Counted from the stretch's first letter, positions 50,118-58,358 are shown. The stretch is DNA of 64,000 nt from Mesorhizobium kowhaii (GCF_003253745.1 NZ_MZXV01000075.1:1-64000), one strand, 5' to 3'. Program-made: numbers and translations. Notes: generated from the sequence alone by a model not told the origin.

Positions 50118-50732
50118 ATGTCGGAACGAGGCCGCCCCCGCACCTTCGATCGAACCGCAGCCCTGCGCTGCGCGATGGAGGTTTTTTGGGCCCGCGGTTA
50201 CGAAGGCGCATCGATGAGTGACCTGACCGCCGCCATGGGCATCAACTCGCCCAGCCTCTACGCCGCCTTCGGCAGCAAGGAGGCACTGTTCCTTGAGGCG
50301 ACGGATTTTTATTCGCGCACCGAGGGTGCCGACATCTGGCTGGCGCTTGAGGAAGCACCGACCGCGCGGCTGGCGATCGAACAATTTTTATGCCTGACGG
50401 CGAAAGCCTATGCGCAGACCGATCGCCCGCAGGGCTGCCTGATAACGCTCGGCGCGCTGCACCAGGACTCCAGTCGCGGCGCCATCTGCGACGATCTGCG
50501 CCGCCGTCGCGCCGAGAATCATGCCGCCCTGCGGAAGCGTCTCGAACGCGGCGTTGCCGAAGGCGAACTGCCGGCGAGCTTGGACTGCAGCGCTGCTGCC
50601 ACCTTCTACGCCACGGTTCAGCACGGCATGTCGATCCAGGCCCGCGACGGCGCCTCGCATTCGGCTCTTCTGGCAACCGTGGCCGGCGCGATGGCGGCGT
50701 GGCGCACGATGGCCGGCACGGACAGAGCGTGA
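50118..50732 (+). CDS. TetR/AcrR-family transcriptional regulator
   Basis: A 204-residue repressor. DNA-binding helix-turn-helix RTAALRCAMEVFWARGYEGA followed by SMSDLTAAMGINSPSLYAAF-GSKEALF at residues 12-58 is diagnostic; the ligand-binding C-terminal domain has a Cys-containing helix (RPQGCLITLGALHQDSS). It is related to the YcdC/RutR-like or AcrR-C group with QGCL. Transcribed divergently from the SDR gene; an inverted repeat between them likely serves both genes and autoregulation. Ligand unknown. Confidence 0.9.
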   Translation: MSERGRPRTFDRTAALRCAMEVFWARGYEGASMSDLTAAMGINSPSLYAAFGSKEALFLEATDFYSRTEGADIWLALEEAPTARLAIEQFLCLTAKAYAQTDRPQGCLITLGALHQDSSRGAICDDLRRRRAENHAALRKRLERGVAEGELPASLDCSAAATFYATVQHGMSIQARDGASHSALLATVAGAMAAWRTMAGTDRA

Positions 50733-50754
50733 CAAACGCCGGCCATTGTGCTGC

Positions 50755-50864
50755 AAATCTAAGCAGGTTCCGCAAAAGTGTCCCACGGTTTTGCGATCAG
50801 AACCTGCGAAAAACAAGGGAATCTAAGCAGACTTCGTGGGGCATCCCACGAATGTCTGCTTAGA
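50755..50864. repeat. Composite palindromic repeat with two hairpins
   Basis: Two hairpins each begin with ATCTAAGCAG. The first pairs GCAGGTTCCGCAAAA (50763-50777) with TTTTGCG-ATCA-GAACCTGC (50789-50107 region, ending at 50807). The second is a near-perfect 19-base-pair hairpin: TCTAAGCAGACTTCGTGGG (50822-50840), loop GCAT, and CCCACGAA-T-GTCTGCTTAGA (50845-50864). The first unit shares the AAAAGTG...GGTTTTGCG...AACAA layout of the element at 5971-6101, so it looks like a diverged copy. Confidence 0.65.
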
Positions 50865-50899
50865 CAGCCAGCCAAATGCGCGGTCGGGAGGACAAGCCT

Positions 50900-51292
50900 G
50901 TGAAAAAGGGGTATCGCGAACTGCTGGATGAGGCGAACGCCGAGATCGAGGTGGTGTCGCCGGAGGAAGCGGCCGGGCTGCTTGACGATGAAGACACCAT
51001 CTTCGTCGACCTGCGCGATCCGCGCGAGGTCGAACGCGACGGCAGGGTTCCCGGCGCCAAGCATGTCACCCGCGGCATGCTGGAATTCTGGATCGACCCC
51101 GAAAGCCCCTATCACAAGCCGTTCTTCGCTTCGGGAAAGAGCTTCGTCTTCTTCTGCGCCGGCGGCTGGCGTTCGGCGCTGGCCACCAAGACGGCACAGG
51201 ATATGGGCCTGTCGCCGGTCAAGCACATCCTTGGCGGCTACACCGCCTGGAAGGCCGCCGGATTGCCGGTCGATCCGGGCGAGAAGAAATAG
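50900..51292 (+). CDS. Rhodanese-like domain protein
   Basis: A single-domain rhodanese of about 130 residues: PEEAAGLLDDEDTIFVDLRD with the Cdc25-like acidic strand, RVPGAKHVTRGMLEFWIDPE, and the active-site loop FVFFCAGGWRSALATKTAQD (catalytic Cys followed by AGGWRS). Probable sulfurtransferase in the cytoplasm. The GTG at 50900 has GGGAGG eight bases upstream and gives the family-typical MKKGYRELLDEANAEIE start; an ATG at 50876 adds eight residues. The composite palindromic repeat lies immediately upstream. Confidence 0.87.
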   Translation: MKKGYRELLDEANAEIEVVSPEEAAGLLDDEDTIFVDLRDPREVERDGRVPGAKHVTRGMLEFWIDPESPYHKPFFASGKSFVFFCAGGWRSALATKTAQDMGLSPVKHILGGYTAWKAAGLPVDPGEKK

Positions 51293-51305
51293 CTTCGATC
51301 GCCGC

Positions 51306-52217
51306 TCAATGCAGCAGCGACGGCTCCCGATGCTCCGCCACAAAGCCGACCGCGCGTCCGACCACGCCCTTGTCTGCCAGAATGCGGCGGTGACCGAGCC
51401 CATCGGCCCAGTAAACCCGCACATGGCCGCCGGCGCCGGCATAGCGTGTTGCATGATCGGCCGGAACTTCACGGTCGTCCGGTGCGTGGATGACCAAGGT
51501 CGGCACCGGCGCATGGGCGAGCTGGCGGTCGCCGGTGAATTCATGCAGCGGCCGGCCGGAAAGATGTTCGACACGGTCCGCCATGGCGGCCTGCGAGCGC
51601 GGGCCGACATTGAGCATGCGGCTGAAGTCGGCGAAGATCGCCGGCAGGGAACTGGGCGCTGCGATCAGCACCAGGCGTCCGGCCACCAGCGGCGGGATGT
51701 TCTTGACCGAACCGGCAATGGCATTGGCGGCGACGGCGCCACCGAAGGAATGGCCGACCGCCGCCACGAACGGGCCGAACCATTCGCCGGCAACCCGCAT
51801 TGCATCCACGGCGTTGACCATGTTCAGCCGTCGGCCCTGCGACTGGCCGTGGCCCGGCAGGTCAAGCGAAACCACCCTGTAGCCGGCGGCGCGATAGCCT
51901 TCGATCAGCGCACGCATATATTCGGTGCGCGAACGCCAGCCATGGACGACAAGCACCGTGCCGGCGGCCGTCCTGCCCGGCTCCGGACGGAATTCGTGCA
52001 CCATGACGCAGCCGGTCGCCGTCTTCAGCCGGTGATGGCGCGCCTCGGTCATGAACTCGGCCGCGCGGTCGACGGCGCGGCGCTCGCCATCGCTGAGTGC
52101 CTTCACGTTCGGCGTACGGCAGAACAGTTCGAAAGCCGCGCGCCCGGTCAGGCGCGGGGCAATACGTTCGGCCGCACCAAACACGCCCCGGATGACCTTC
52201 AGCCCGATTGATGCCAT
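51306..52217 (-). CDS. Alpha/beta hydrolase
   Basis: A 303-residue serine hydrolase. GTVLVVHGWRSRTEYMRALI gives the oxyanion region (HGW), VVSLDLPGHGQSQGR the second strand, nucleophile elbow FVAAVGHSFGGAVAANAIAG (GHSFGG), acid in VIHAPDDREVPADHA and catalytic His in ADGLGHRRIL. No signal peptide, so cytoplasmic. Its promoter faces the MarR gene, and twin palindromes in the gap suggest control by that regulator. Substrate unknown; fold and motifs fit esterases/lipases. Confidence 0.88.
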   Translation of the reverse strand: MASIGLKVIRGVFGAAERIAPRLTGRAAFELFCRTPNVKALSDGERRAVDRAAEFMTEARHHRLKTATGCVMVHEFRPEPGRTAAGTVLVVHGWRSRTEYMRALIEGYRAAGYRVVSLDLPGHGQSQGRRLNMVNAVDAMRVAGEWFGPFVAAVGHSFGGAVAANAIAGSVKNIPPLVAGRLVLIAAPSSLPAIFADFSRMLNVGPRSQAAMADRVEHLSGRPLHEFTGDRQLAHAPVPTLVIHAPDDREVPADHATRYAGAGGHVRVYWADGLGHRRILADKGVVGRAVGFVAEHREPSLLH

Positions 52218-52236
52218 AGTGAGAATCCATCCATAC

Positions 52237-52270
52237 GTTCAAGCATGAACATAATAGTTCAAAGATGAAC
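52237..52270. promoter_or_regulatory. Twin MarR-type operators
   Basis: Two palindromes, GTTCA-AGCA-TGAAC (52237-52250) and GTTCA-AAGA-TGAAC (52257-52270), centres 20 bases apart (about two helical turns). The second contains the start codon of the MarR gene (52265), so binding would block both promoters; this is the usual layout for autoregulated MarR/hydrolase divergent pairs. Confidence 0.75.
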
Positions 52271-52717
52271 AATAAACAAGAGTTACCTTGGGACAACCCA
52301 CGTTTTCGCAACTGGGTCGCGGTGGCGCGCGCCTGCCATGTGCTTGAGCGCACGCTGGCGACAAAACTCGCGCCGCTCGACCTGAAGCCGGCGCAGCTCG
52401 ACGTGCTGATGAACCTCTATCGCCACCCCGGCATGTCGCAGCACGACCTTGCCCGCAAGCTGCTCGTCGGCCGCTCCAACATCACCATGCTCTTGCCGCA
52501 GCTGGAGGCGCGTGGCCTGCTGCGCCGCGAAGGCGACGAGAAGGACAAGCGCATCCTGCGGCTTGCCCTGACCGAGGCCGGCGGGGCGCTGCTGATGCAG
52601 GCGCTGAAAGTGCATATGGCGTTGATCGAGAAGGCGATGAGCCAGTCGACACCGGAACAGTGCGACATGATCGGCGAGCAGATGCGCAAGATTTATGATG
52701 TGCTGAAAGACGCCTAG
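52265..52717 (+). CDS. MarR-family transcriptional regulator
   Basis: A 150-residue winged-helix regulator: LKPAQLDVLMNLYRHPGMSQ, HDLARKLLVGRSNITMLLPQ-LEARGLL and the wing RREGDEKDKRILRLALTEAG are the classical MarR elements. The dimer helices are at both ends. Its ATG lies within the second of two palindromic operators, so it probably represses itself and the divergent alpha/beta hydrolase until a phenolic or similar ligand binds. There is no strong ribosome-binding site, consistent with low expression. Confidence 0.9.
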   Translation: MNNKQELPWDNPRFRNWVAVARACHVLERTLATKLAPLDLKPAQLDVLMNLYRHPGMSQHDLARKLLVGRSNITMLLPQLEARGLLRREGDEKDKRILRLALTEAGGALLMQALKVHMALIEKAMSQSTPEQCDMIGEQMRKIYDVLKDA

Positions 52718-52737
52718 CCGCCCTTTCAGCCCTGAGC

Positions 52738-53349
52738 TTACCACATCGTCTTCTTCGCCCGCTCCGGCCATTCCTTGTCGTAGGTTTCGCCGTCGATGTT
52801 CTTGCGGCTGGTGACTTCCAGAATCTGTCCGGGCGTCGGCAGCGACTTGGGGTCGACATGCCTCGCCGGGTTCCAGAGCTCGGAGCGGACAATGGCGCGG
52901 GCGCATTGGAAATAGACCGAATCGACATCGACGACGGTAACCGAGCGCGCCGCCTTGCCGTCCACGCTGAATGACGCGCACAGCGTTGTATCCGTCGTGA
53001 TATGGGCGCGGCCGTTGATGCGCAGCGTCGTGCCGGAACCCGGCACGAGAAACAAAAGACCGACGCGCGGATCGCGGATGATGTTCCTGAGCGAGTCGGC
53101 GCGGTTGTTGCCGCGACGGTCCGGCATCATCAGCGTTTTCGGATCGACGATGCGCACGAAGCCGGCGAGATCGCCGCGCGGCGAACAGTCCAGCCCCTCC
53201 GGTCCACTGGTTGCCAGCGCGACGAACGGCGAGGCCTCGATGAAGGCGGCGTATTCCGGAATGACGTGGTCGAGTTCCTTGACCAGTGAGGCTTCGCCCG
53301 GAACGCCATAGAGCGCCTCGAGCTGCTCGACCATGGTGATGACGGACAT
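52738..53349 (-). CDS. Pyridoxamine 5'-phosphate oxidase-fold (PPOX) FMN-binding protein
   Basis: A 203-residue PPOX-class flavoprotein. Split-barrel features: FVALATSGPEGLDCSPRGDL, FVRIVDPKTLMMPDRRGNNR, ADSLRNIIRDPRVGLLFLVP and TTLRINGRAHITTD, which bind FMN in related proteins of the MSMEG_1061/TIGR04025 type. Probable FMN-dependent reductase or oxidase with unknown substrate. ATG 53349 with GGAGA upstream is preferred over a TTG at 53364. Convergent with the MarR gene. Confidence 0.85.
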   Translation of the reverse strand: MSVITMVEQLEALYGVPGEASLVKELDHVIPEYAAFIEASPFVALATSGPEGLDCSPRGDLAGFVRIVDPKTLMMPDRRGNNRADSLRNIIRDPRVGLLFLVPGSGTTLRINGRAHITTDTTLCASFSVDGKAARSVTVVDVDSVYFQCARAIVRSELWNPARHVDPKSLPTPGQILEVTSRKNIDGETYDKEWPERAKKTMW

Positions 53350-53421
53350 TGTCTTCGTCTCCAAACCTTTGCCGGCGCTACCCCACTTCGATGACGTTTT
53401 GACGACAGCGACGGGATCAAT

Positions 53422-53775
53422 CTAGCGGTCCCGGCTCAAGCCTTTTTCCGCAAGCTCGGCGAGATAGGCATTCCAGCGCTCGTCCTTCTCGTGGCCGAGC
53501 GTGTGCAGGTAATTCCAGGTGAAGATGCCGGTATCGTGGAAATCATCGAAGGTGATGCGCACTGCGTAGTTGCCGACCGGCTCGATCTTCAGGATCGCCA
53601 CATTGCGCTTGCCGGGAACCGTCACCCGCTGGTCCGGCGAATGGCCCTGCACTTCGGCCGATGGCGAAGCGACACGCAACAGCTCCGCCGGCAGTTCGAA
53701 CGGCCGATGATCTGGAAAGGTGACGGACAGCAGTTTGCGGTCCTTCGAGACGCGGAGTTCCCTGGGTGCGGTCAT
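53422..53775 (-). CDS. DUF971 family protein (gamma-butyrobetaine hydroxylase-like N-terminal domain)
   Basis: A 117-residue stand-alone DUF971 domain: ELRVSKDRKLLSVTFPDHRP, FELPAELLRVASPSAEVQGH and a C-terminal DDFHDTGIFTWNYLHTLGHE-KDERW. In eukaryotic carnitine hydroxylases and iron-sulfur carrier proteins the same domain is an N-terminal part; alone it is proposed to act in iron-sulfur or metal handling. The ATG at 53775 is chosen because similarity begins there. Divergent from moaA. Confidence 0.86.
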   Translation of the reverse strand: MTAPRELRVSKDRKLLSVTFPDHRPFELPAELLRVASPSAEVQGHSPDQRVTVPGKRNVAILKIEPVGNYAVRITFDDFHDTGIFTWNYLHTLGHEKDERWNAYLAELAEKGLSRDR

Positions 53776-53916
53776 GGTGTTCGATCCCGTAGCAATCCAC
53801 CCTTCCCTACGCTGCTTCGCCAGAAGGGAAAAGGCCATTTGAGGTGAGCCGACATGCGATGTCGGCCAGGGAATGTTACCAAAGATCGAGACGCGGTATC
53901 TTGAATGGCCGGCCGG

Positions 53917-53944
53917 ATCGTATCACATAGCGGTATATAACGAT
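53917..53944. promoter_or_regulatory. ModE-like operator upstream of moaA
   Basis: Half-sites ATCGTATCACA (53917-53927) and TATATAACGAT (53934-53944) separated by six bases, the 11-6-11 layout of ModE boxes (the right half is a near-perfect consensus, the left matches at 7 of 11 positions). Binding here by molybdate-charged ModE would repress moaA. Its overlap with an ATG at 53943 argues that this ATG is not the real start. Confidence 0.55.
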
Positions 53945-53975
53945 GCCGCTCACGGCCACGGGAATTGCTTGCAGC

Positions 53976-54971
53976 ATGAACATGATCGATCCTTTTGGTC
54001 GCACGATCAGCTATCTCAGAGTGTCGGTCACAGACCGCTGCGATTTCCGTTGCACCTATTGCATGGCCGAGGACATGGCCTTCCTGCCGAAGAAGGACCT
54101 GCTGTCGCTGGAAGAACTCGACCGGCTGTGCACGGTCTTCATCGAAAAAGGCGTCAGGAAATTGCGCCTCACCGGCGGCGAGCCGCTGGTTCGCAAGAAC
54201 ATCATGCACCTCGTGCGCCAGCTGTCGCGGCATCTCGACAGCGGCGCGCTGGAAGAATTGACGCTGACCACCAACGGCTCGCAGCTGTCGCGCTTCGCCG
54301 CCGAGCTTGCCGATTGCGGGGTCAAGCGCATCAACGTCTCGCTCGACACGCTCGATGCCGACAAGTTCCACAAGATAACCCGCTGGGGCCATCTCGACAA
54401 GGTCATGCAAGGCATCGATGCCGCACAGGCTGCCGGGCTGAAGGTCAAGCTCAACGCTGTGGCATTGAGGGATTTCAACGACGTCGAACTGCCAGAGATG
54501 ATGCGCTGGGCGCATGGCCGCGGCATGGACCTGACGGTCATCGAAACCATGCCGATGGGCGAGATCGAGGGCGACCGCACCGATCAATACCTGCCGCTGT
54601 CGCTGCTGCGCGCGTCGCTGGAACGCCAGTTCACGCTGACCGACATTCCCTTCAAGACCGGCGGCCCGGCTCGCTACGTGCATGTCGCCGAGACCGGCGG
54701 ACGGCTCGGCTTCATCACGCCGATGACGCATAATTTCTGCGAAAGCTGCAACCGCGTCCGGCTGACCTGCACCGGCACGCTCTATATGTGCCTCGGCCAG
54801 GAGGACGCCGCCGACCTGCGCGCGCCCTTGCGTGCGTCCGAAGGCAATGAACTGGTCGCCGCGGCAATAGACGAAGCGATCGGCCGCAAGCCCAAAGGCC
54901 ATGACTTCATCATCGACCGCCGCACCAGCCGCCCTTCCGTTTCGCGGCATATGAGCGTCACCGGCGGCTGA
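53976..54971 (+). CDS. moaA: GTP 3',8-cyclase MoaA
   Basis: Radical-SAM enzyme of the first step of molybdenum cofactor synthesis. The N-terminal cluster motif is SVTDRCDFRCTYCMAEDMAF; the SAM motif KLRLTGGEPLVRKNIMHLVR follows, and the second cluster is in HNFCESCNRVRLTCTGTLYM-C near the C-terminus. Length (331 aa) fits MoaA but lacks the usual terminal GG tail; it ends SVTGG, which does provide the essential Gly-Gly. I choose ATG 53976 (MNMIDPFGR) because the ModE-like operator covers the ATG at 53943, which has no ribosome-binding site. mobA and mobB lie 2 kb downstream. Confidence 0.95.
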   Translation: MNMIDPFGRTISYLRVSVTDRCDFRCTYCMAEDMAFLPKKDLLSLEELDRLCTVFIEKGVRKLRLTGGEPLVRKNIMHLVRQLSRHLDSGALEELTLTTNGSQLSRFAAELADCGVKRINVSLDTLDADKFHKITRWGHLDKVMQGIDAAQAAGLKVKLNAVALRDFNDVELPEMMRWAHGRGMDLTVIETMPMGEIEGDRTDQYLPLSLLRASLERQFTLTDIPFKTGGPARYVHVAETGGRLGFITPMTHNFCESCNRVRLTCTGTLYMCLGQEDAADLRAPLRASEGNELVAAAIDEAIGRKPKGHDFIIDRRTSRPSVSRHMSVTGG

Positions 54972-55027
54972 TCTTTTCGCAAAATTCATGCAGGATCGCC
55001 TCCGGGTCATTGGCTTCGAGGCGAGAT

Positions 55028-55501
55028 ATGCTGAGTCGTTCCTCATTTCTGGCGGTTATCGCAACAATTGCAGCGACCAACGTCGTTGCCGCGCCATTCA
55101 CCTATGTGAATGAACGCTTCGGCACAGTCTGCACCTTTCCCGACGACATCTTCACCGACCGCCAGCCTGAGCCGGACAATGGCGACGGCCAGCAATGGCT
55201 GAGTGCCGATGGCGCCAGCCTGATCTGCTCGGGCATCCTCAACATCGACGATGACACGCCCAAGGGTTTCGTGGCGGCCGAGAAAGCCAGTAGTGAACCT
55301 GGCTACAAGGTCACCTACAGCAAGGCCAGCAAGGACTGGGCGGTGCTGTCGGGCTTGAAGGATGGGAACATTTTCTACGAGCGACGCCTGTTCGGCCGGG
55401 ATGGCGTCATCCGCACGGTCTGGATCGAATATCCGCCCGCCGCGAAATCGAAATACGATCCGCTTGTCGGCGCCATCGCCGGCAGCCTCAAGGCACGGTG
55501 A
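55028..55501 (+). CDS. Exported hypothetical protein
   Basis: A 157-residue exported protein: signal peptide MLSRSSFLAVIATIAATNVV cleaved near AAPF, then FTYVNERFGTVCTFPDDIFT, GASLICSGILNIDDD and KVTYSKASKDWAVLSGLKDG. One disulfide (VCTF / ICSG) is likely. The fold looks beta-rich, and the last part (FYERRLFGRDGVIRTVWIEY) resembles small Rhizobiales exported proteins of unknown role. Downstream of moaA by 56 bases but probably functionally unrelated. Confidence 0.68.
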   Translation: MLSRSSFLAVIATIAATNVVAAPFTYVNERFGTVCTFPDDIFTDRQPEPDNGDGQQWLSADGASLICSGILNIDDDTPKGFVAAEKASSEPGYKVTYSKASKDWAVLSGLKDGNIFYERRLFGRDGVIRTVWIEYPPAAKSKYDPLVGAIAGSLKAR

Positions 55502-55616
55502 GCATTTCCGCCACACAACGACAATATTGCTGAGCGCAGGCGCCGGCCGGATTTACCGTTGGCTTGTTGCGCCCTAGCCTGCACATCGCGATTTTCGCTC
55601 CGTGGGGGATTAAGAC

Positions 55617-55976
55617 ATGCGCAAACTCGTTCTTGCTCTTTCATTGCTCGGCATCATGGCCTTGCCCGCCTCGGCCCAGTCGATCGGCGGCACCTATACC
55701 GTCGCCGGCACCAACTTCGACGGCTCGGCTTATGGCGGCGAAGCCACCATCACGCTGACCAGCGGGACGACCTGCACAATCCACTGGGAGACGGGCGGCT
55801 CATCTTCCGACGGCATCTGCATGCGCAACGATGACGCCTTCTCCGCCGGCTATGTCATGGACAAGGACATCGGCCTCGTCGTCTACAAGGTGATGGACGA
55901 CGGTTCGCTGCACGGCCTGTGGACGATCGCCGGCAAGGAAGGCAACGGCACCGAGGTGCTTACACCGAAGAAATAA
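55617..55976 (+). CDS. Small exported protein (annotated elsewhere as fibronectin-binding protein)
   Basis: A 119-residue exported protein with signal peptide MRKLVLALSLLGIMALPASA and a compact beta-rich mature part: GGTYTVAGTNFDGSAYGGEA, TITLTSGTTCTIHWETGG and DDGSLHGLWTIAGKEGNGTE. Homologues in Brucella and rhizobia are often labelled fibronectin-binding, on thin evidence. GGGGGAT lies before the ATG. A long hairpin follows the gene. Confidence 0.76.
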   Translation: MRKLVLALSLLGIMALPASAQSIGGTYTVAGTNFDGSAYGGEATITLTSGTTCTIHWETGGSSSDGICMRNDDAFSAGYVMDKDIGLVVYKVMDDGSLHGLWTIAGKEGNGTEVLTPKK

Positions 55977-56002
55977 GGTCTGCCGCTGTTGCCGGCGATA
56001 GT

Positions 56003-56030
56003 CTGGGCCACGGACGATCCTGTGGCCCAG
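56003..56030 (+). terminator. Hairpin after exported-protein gene, probable terminator
   Basis: Stem CTGGGCCAC-GGA (56003-56014) with TCC-T-GTGGCCCAG (56018-56030), loop CGA. T residues follow only sparsely (CCCTTTGCTGTTGCTGTT), so termination is plausible but not certain. Confidence 0.55.
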
Positions 56031-56097
56031 CCCTTTGCTGTTGCTGTTTCATGCCCGACTGCTACAGGTTTGCTGCAAAGCAAAGCCGGTAGTCATC

Positions 56098-57018
56098 TTG
56101 CCCCTCTCTCCAAATCTTCGCGGCGCGTTGTTCATGGTGGTGGCGATGGCCGGCTTCACCCTTAACGACGCCATCACCAAATACTCTTCGCAATCGATGA
56201 ACATGGCACAAGTCATGCTGATCAGAGGAGCGTTTGCGACCCTGTTCGTCGCCTCGCTTGCCTGGCAGCGCGGTGCTCTGGTCCGGCTACGCTCGATGCT
56301 GGAGCCAATGGTGGCGCTGCGCGTCCTCGGCGAAGCCGGCGGCACGGTGACTTTCCTGATCGCGCTCGCCCATTTGCCGATCGCCAGTGTCTCGGCTGTC
56401 CTCCAGGCGCTGCCGCTCGCGGTGACGATGGGCGCGGCACTGGTCTTCAATGAGGGCGTTGGTTGGCGGCGCTGGCTGGCCATCGCCATCGGATTTGCCG
56501 GTGTGCTGGTCATCGTGCGGCCAGGTTTTGAGGGGTTCAGCGTCTACTCGCTGGTGGCGCTGGCCTGCGTTGCCTGTTGTGCGGTACGCGATCTCGCCAC
56601 CAAGCGGATTCCCAAGGCCATTCCGACGCTGCTGGTGTCGACCGCCACCGCGCTTGCCATGACAATCCTGGGCGCCGCGCTGCTGTCGCCGATGGGTGGC
56701 TGGACGCCGATGACGGGGAACAGCACGGCCCTGCTGGCGCTGGCCGCTGTGCTGGTGCTCATCGGCTACCAGTTCATCATCATGGCGATGCGGGCGGGCG
56801 ACATCTCCTTCATCGCGCCGTTCCGCTACACCGCCCTGATCTGGTCGATCCTGCTTGGCCTGTTCGTCTTCGCCGACATTCCCGATCTGCCGATGATCGT
56901 CGGCGCCACGATCATCATCGGCTCCGGCCTCTATGCGCTCTACCGTGAGCGGGTCGTCGGCCGGCGGAAGATCGTCGCCGAAAGCACCGGGCCAACCATG
57001 GTCCCGGATGGAATCTAG
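56098..57018 (+). CDS. EamA/DMT-family transporter
   Basis: Ten-helix drug/metabolite transporter with two EamA repeats: GALFMVVAMAGFTLNDAITK, IALAHLPIASVSAVLQALPL and the second repeat from about 150 (SVYSLVALACVACCAVRDLA, AMRAGDISFIAPFRYTALIW). Likely exports or imports a small metabolite; members close to this type are RarD/SAM-like carriers. The TTG at 56098 is chosen because it precedes the first membrane helix; an upstream TTG at 56035 would add 21 residues. C-terminal tail after the last helix is basic. Confidence 0.83.
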   Translation: MPLSPNLRGALFMVVAMAGFTLNDAITKYSSQSMNMAQVMLIRGAFATLFVASLAWQRGALVRLRSMLEPMVALRVLGEAGGTVTFLIALAHLPIASVSAVLQALPLAVTMGAALVFNEGVGWRRWLAIAIGFAGVLVIVRPGFEGFSVYSLVALACVACCAVRDLATKRIPKAIPTLLVSTATALAMTILGAALLSPMGGWTPMTGNSTALLALAAVLVLIGYQFIIMAMRAGDISFIAPFRYTALIWSILLGLFVFADIPDLPMIVGATIIIGSGLYALYRERVVGRRKIVAESTGPTMVPDGI

Positions 57019-57062
57019 CAGGCTCTTGTGATTTCCGACGGCTGGCGTACAGGCTCGATGGC

Positions 57063-57695
57063 ATGAAGCGAGATGTTGCGGGGATCATTCTGGCCGGCGG
57101 CCAGTCAAGACGAATGGGCGGTGGCGACAAAAGCCTGTTGCCGCTTGGCGGCGGTTGTGTGCTTGACCAGGTCGTGTCGCGCTTTGGCCCACAGATCGAC
57201 CGTCTGGCGCTCAGCGCCAACGGCGATCCGTCGCGGTTCTCCCGCTTTGGACTGCCGGTGCTTGCCGACACCGTCACGGGCTTTGCCGGACCGCTTGCCG
57301 GAATCCTGACCGGCCTCGAATGGGCAGCCGCCAACACGGCTTGCACGGCGATCGTCACCGCTGCTGGCGACACGCCCTTCCTGCCGCTGGATCTTGTCGA
57401 ACGGCTGGCGGCCGCCGCCGATCAACGTTCCGGTTCGATTGCCGTGGCTTGCTCGGCCGGCAAGCGGCACCCGACCTTCGCGCTGTGGCCGATGGACTGT
57501 CGCGGCGCCTTGCGGCACTTTCTGGTCGATGAGGATATCAGGCGGGTTTCGGCCTTCATCGACCGAGATGATTTTGTCGAGGTGGAATTTCCGGTTCCGC
57601 AATCCGCAGGCCAACCAGTCGACCCTTTCTTCAACATAAACGAGCCTGACGATCTTGTTCAGGCCGAACGTCTGTTGCAAAGCATGAAGCCATGA
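57063..57695 (+). CDS. mobA: Molybdenum cofactor guanylyltransferase MobA
   Basis: Transfers GMP from GTP to molybdopterin to give the dinucleotide cofactor used by DMSO-reductase-family enzymes. The 210-residue protein opens with the nucleotidyltransferase loop IILAGGQSRRMGGGDKSLLP, has GFAGPLAGILTGLEWA and VTAAGDTPFLPLDLVERLAA with the Asp of the metal site, and ends in FFNINEPDDLVQAERLL. mobB begins within its stop codon (ATGA, 57692). Confidence 0.94.
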   Translation: MKRDVAGIILAGGQSRRMGGGDKSLLPLGGGCVLDQVVSRFGPQIDRLALSANGDPSRFSRFGLPVLADTVTGFAGPLAGILTGLEWAAANTACTAIVTAAGDTPFLPLDLVERLAAAADQRSGSIAVACSAGKRHPTFALWPMDCRGALRHFLVDEDIRRVSAFIDRDDFVEVEFPVPQSAGQPVDPFFNINEPDDLVQAERLLQSMKP

Positions 57696-58201
57696 ACAGA
57701 CGCGTCTTCGGCATCACCGGCTGGAAGAATTCCGGCAAGACGACACTGACCGAAAAGCTGGTCACCGAACTTGTCCGGCGCGGCTGGAAGGTGTCGACGG
57801 TGAAACACGCCCATCATGACTTCGACATCGACAGGCCGGGCGCCGACAGCTTCCGCCACAGGCAGGCCGGCGCCACCGAAGTCGCGATCGTGTCCGGCAA
57901 TCGTTGGGCGCTGATGCACGAACTGCGCGGTGAGGATGAGCCGACGCTGGAGGCGGTTCTGTCACGGCTCGCCCCTTGCGATCTGGTGCTGGTCGAAGGC
58001 TACAAGCGCGAAGCCCATCCCAAGATCGAAACCCGCCGGCTGGAGGCGAAGGACCGCACGCCGCTTTCGGCAGGTGATCCGAACATCGTCGCCGTCGCCG
58101 CCGATTTTGCGGCCGAACGCGAGCCCCTGCCGGTGTTCGATCTCAACGACGTCGAATCAATAGCCGACTTCATTGAGCGGGCCACCGGGCTTGTTGCTTG
58201 A
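57692..58201 (+). CDS. mobB: Molybdopterin-guanine dinucleotide biosynthesis adaptor MobB
   Basis: P-loop GTP-binding accessory protein of 169 residues: RVFGITGWKNSGKTTLTEKL is Walker A, then VSTVKHAHHDFDIDRPGADS and FRHRQAGATEVAIVSGNRW; LVLVEGYKREAHPKIETRR is the Walker B-like segment with the family-typical GYK. It assists MobA; translation is coupled by the ATGA overlap. With the moaA operator upstream, the cluster supports active molybdoenzyme use. Confidence 0.94.
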   Translation: MNRRVFGITGWKNSGKTTLTEKLVTELVRRGWKVSTVKHAHHDFDIDRPGADSFRHRQAGATEVAIVSGNRWALMHELRGEDEPTLEAVLSRLAPCDLVLVEGYKREAHPKIETRRLEAKDRTPLSAGDPNIVAVAADFAAEREPLPVFDLNDVESIADFIERATGLVA

Positions 58202-58358
58202 GAGCTAACGCAGCGGCAGAATAGTCTTGCCCATTTTTGTGGTTTTGCAGTTGCTTTTTTCTTGGAAAGAGTGGGAGTATCGCGCCAGCGGGCGGTCAAA
58301 AGCACCGCCCCACAGAGCCGTTAGGAACGACGGCCGGGACCGTAAAGAGAGGACTATC

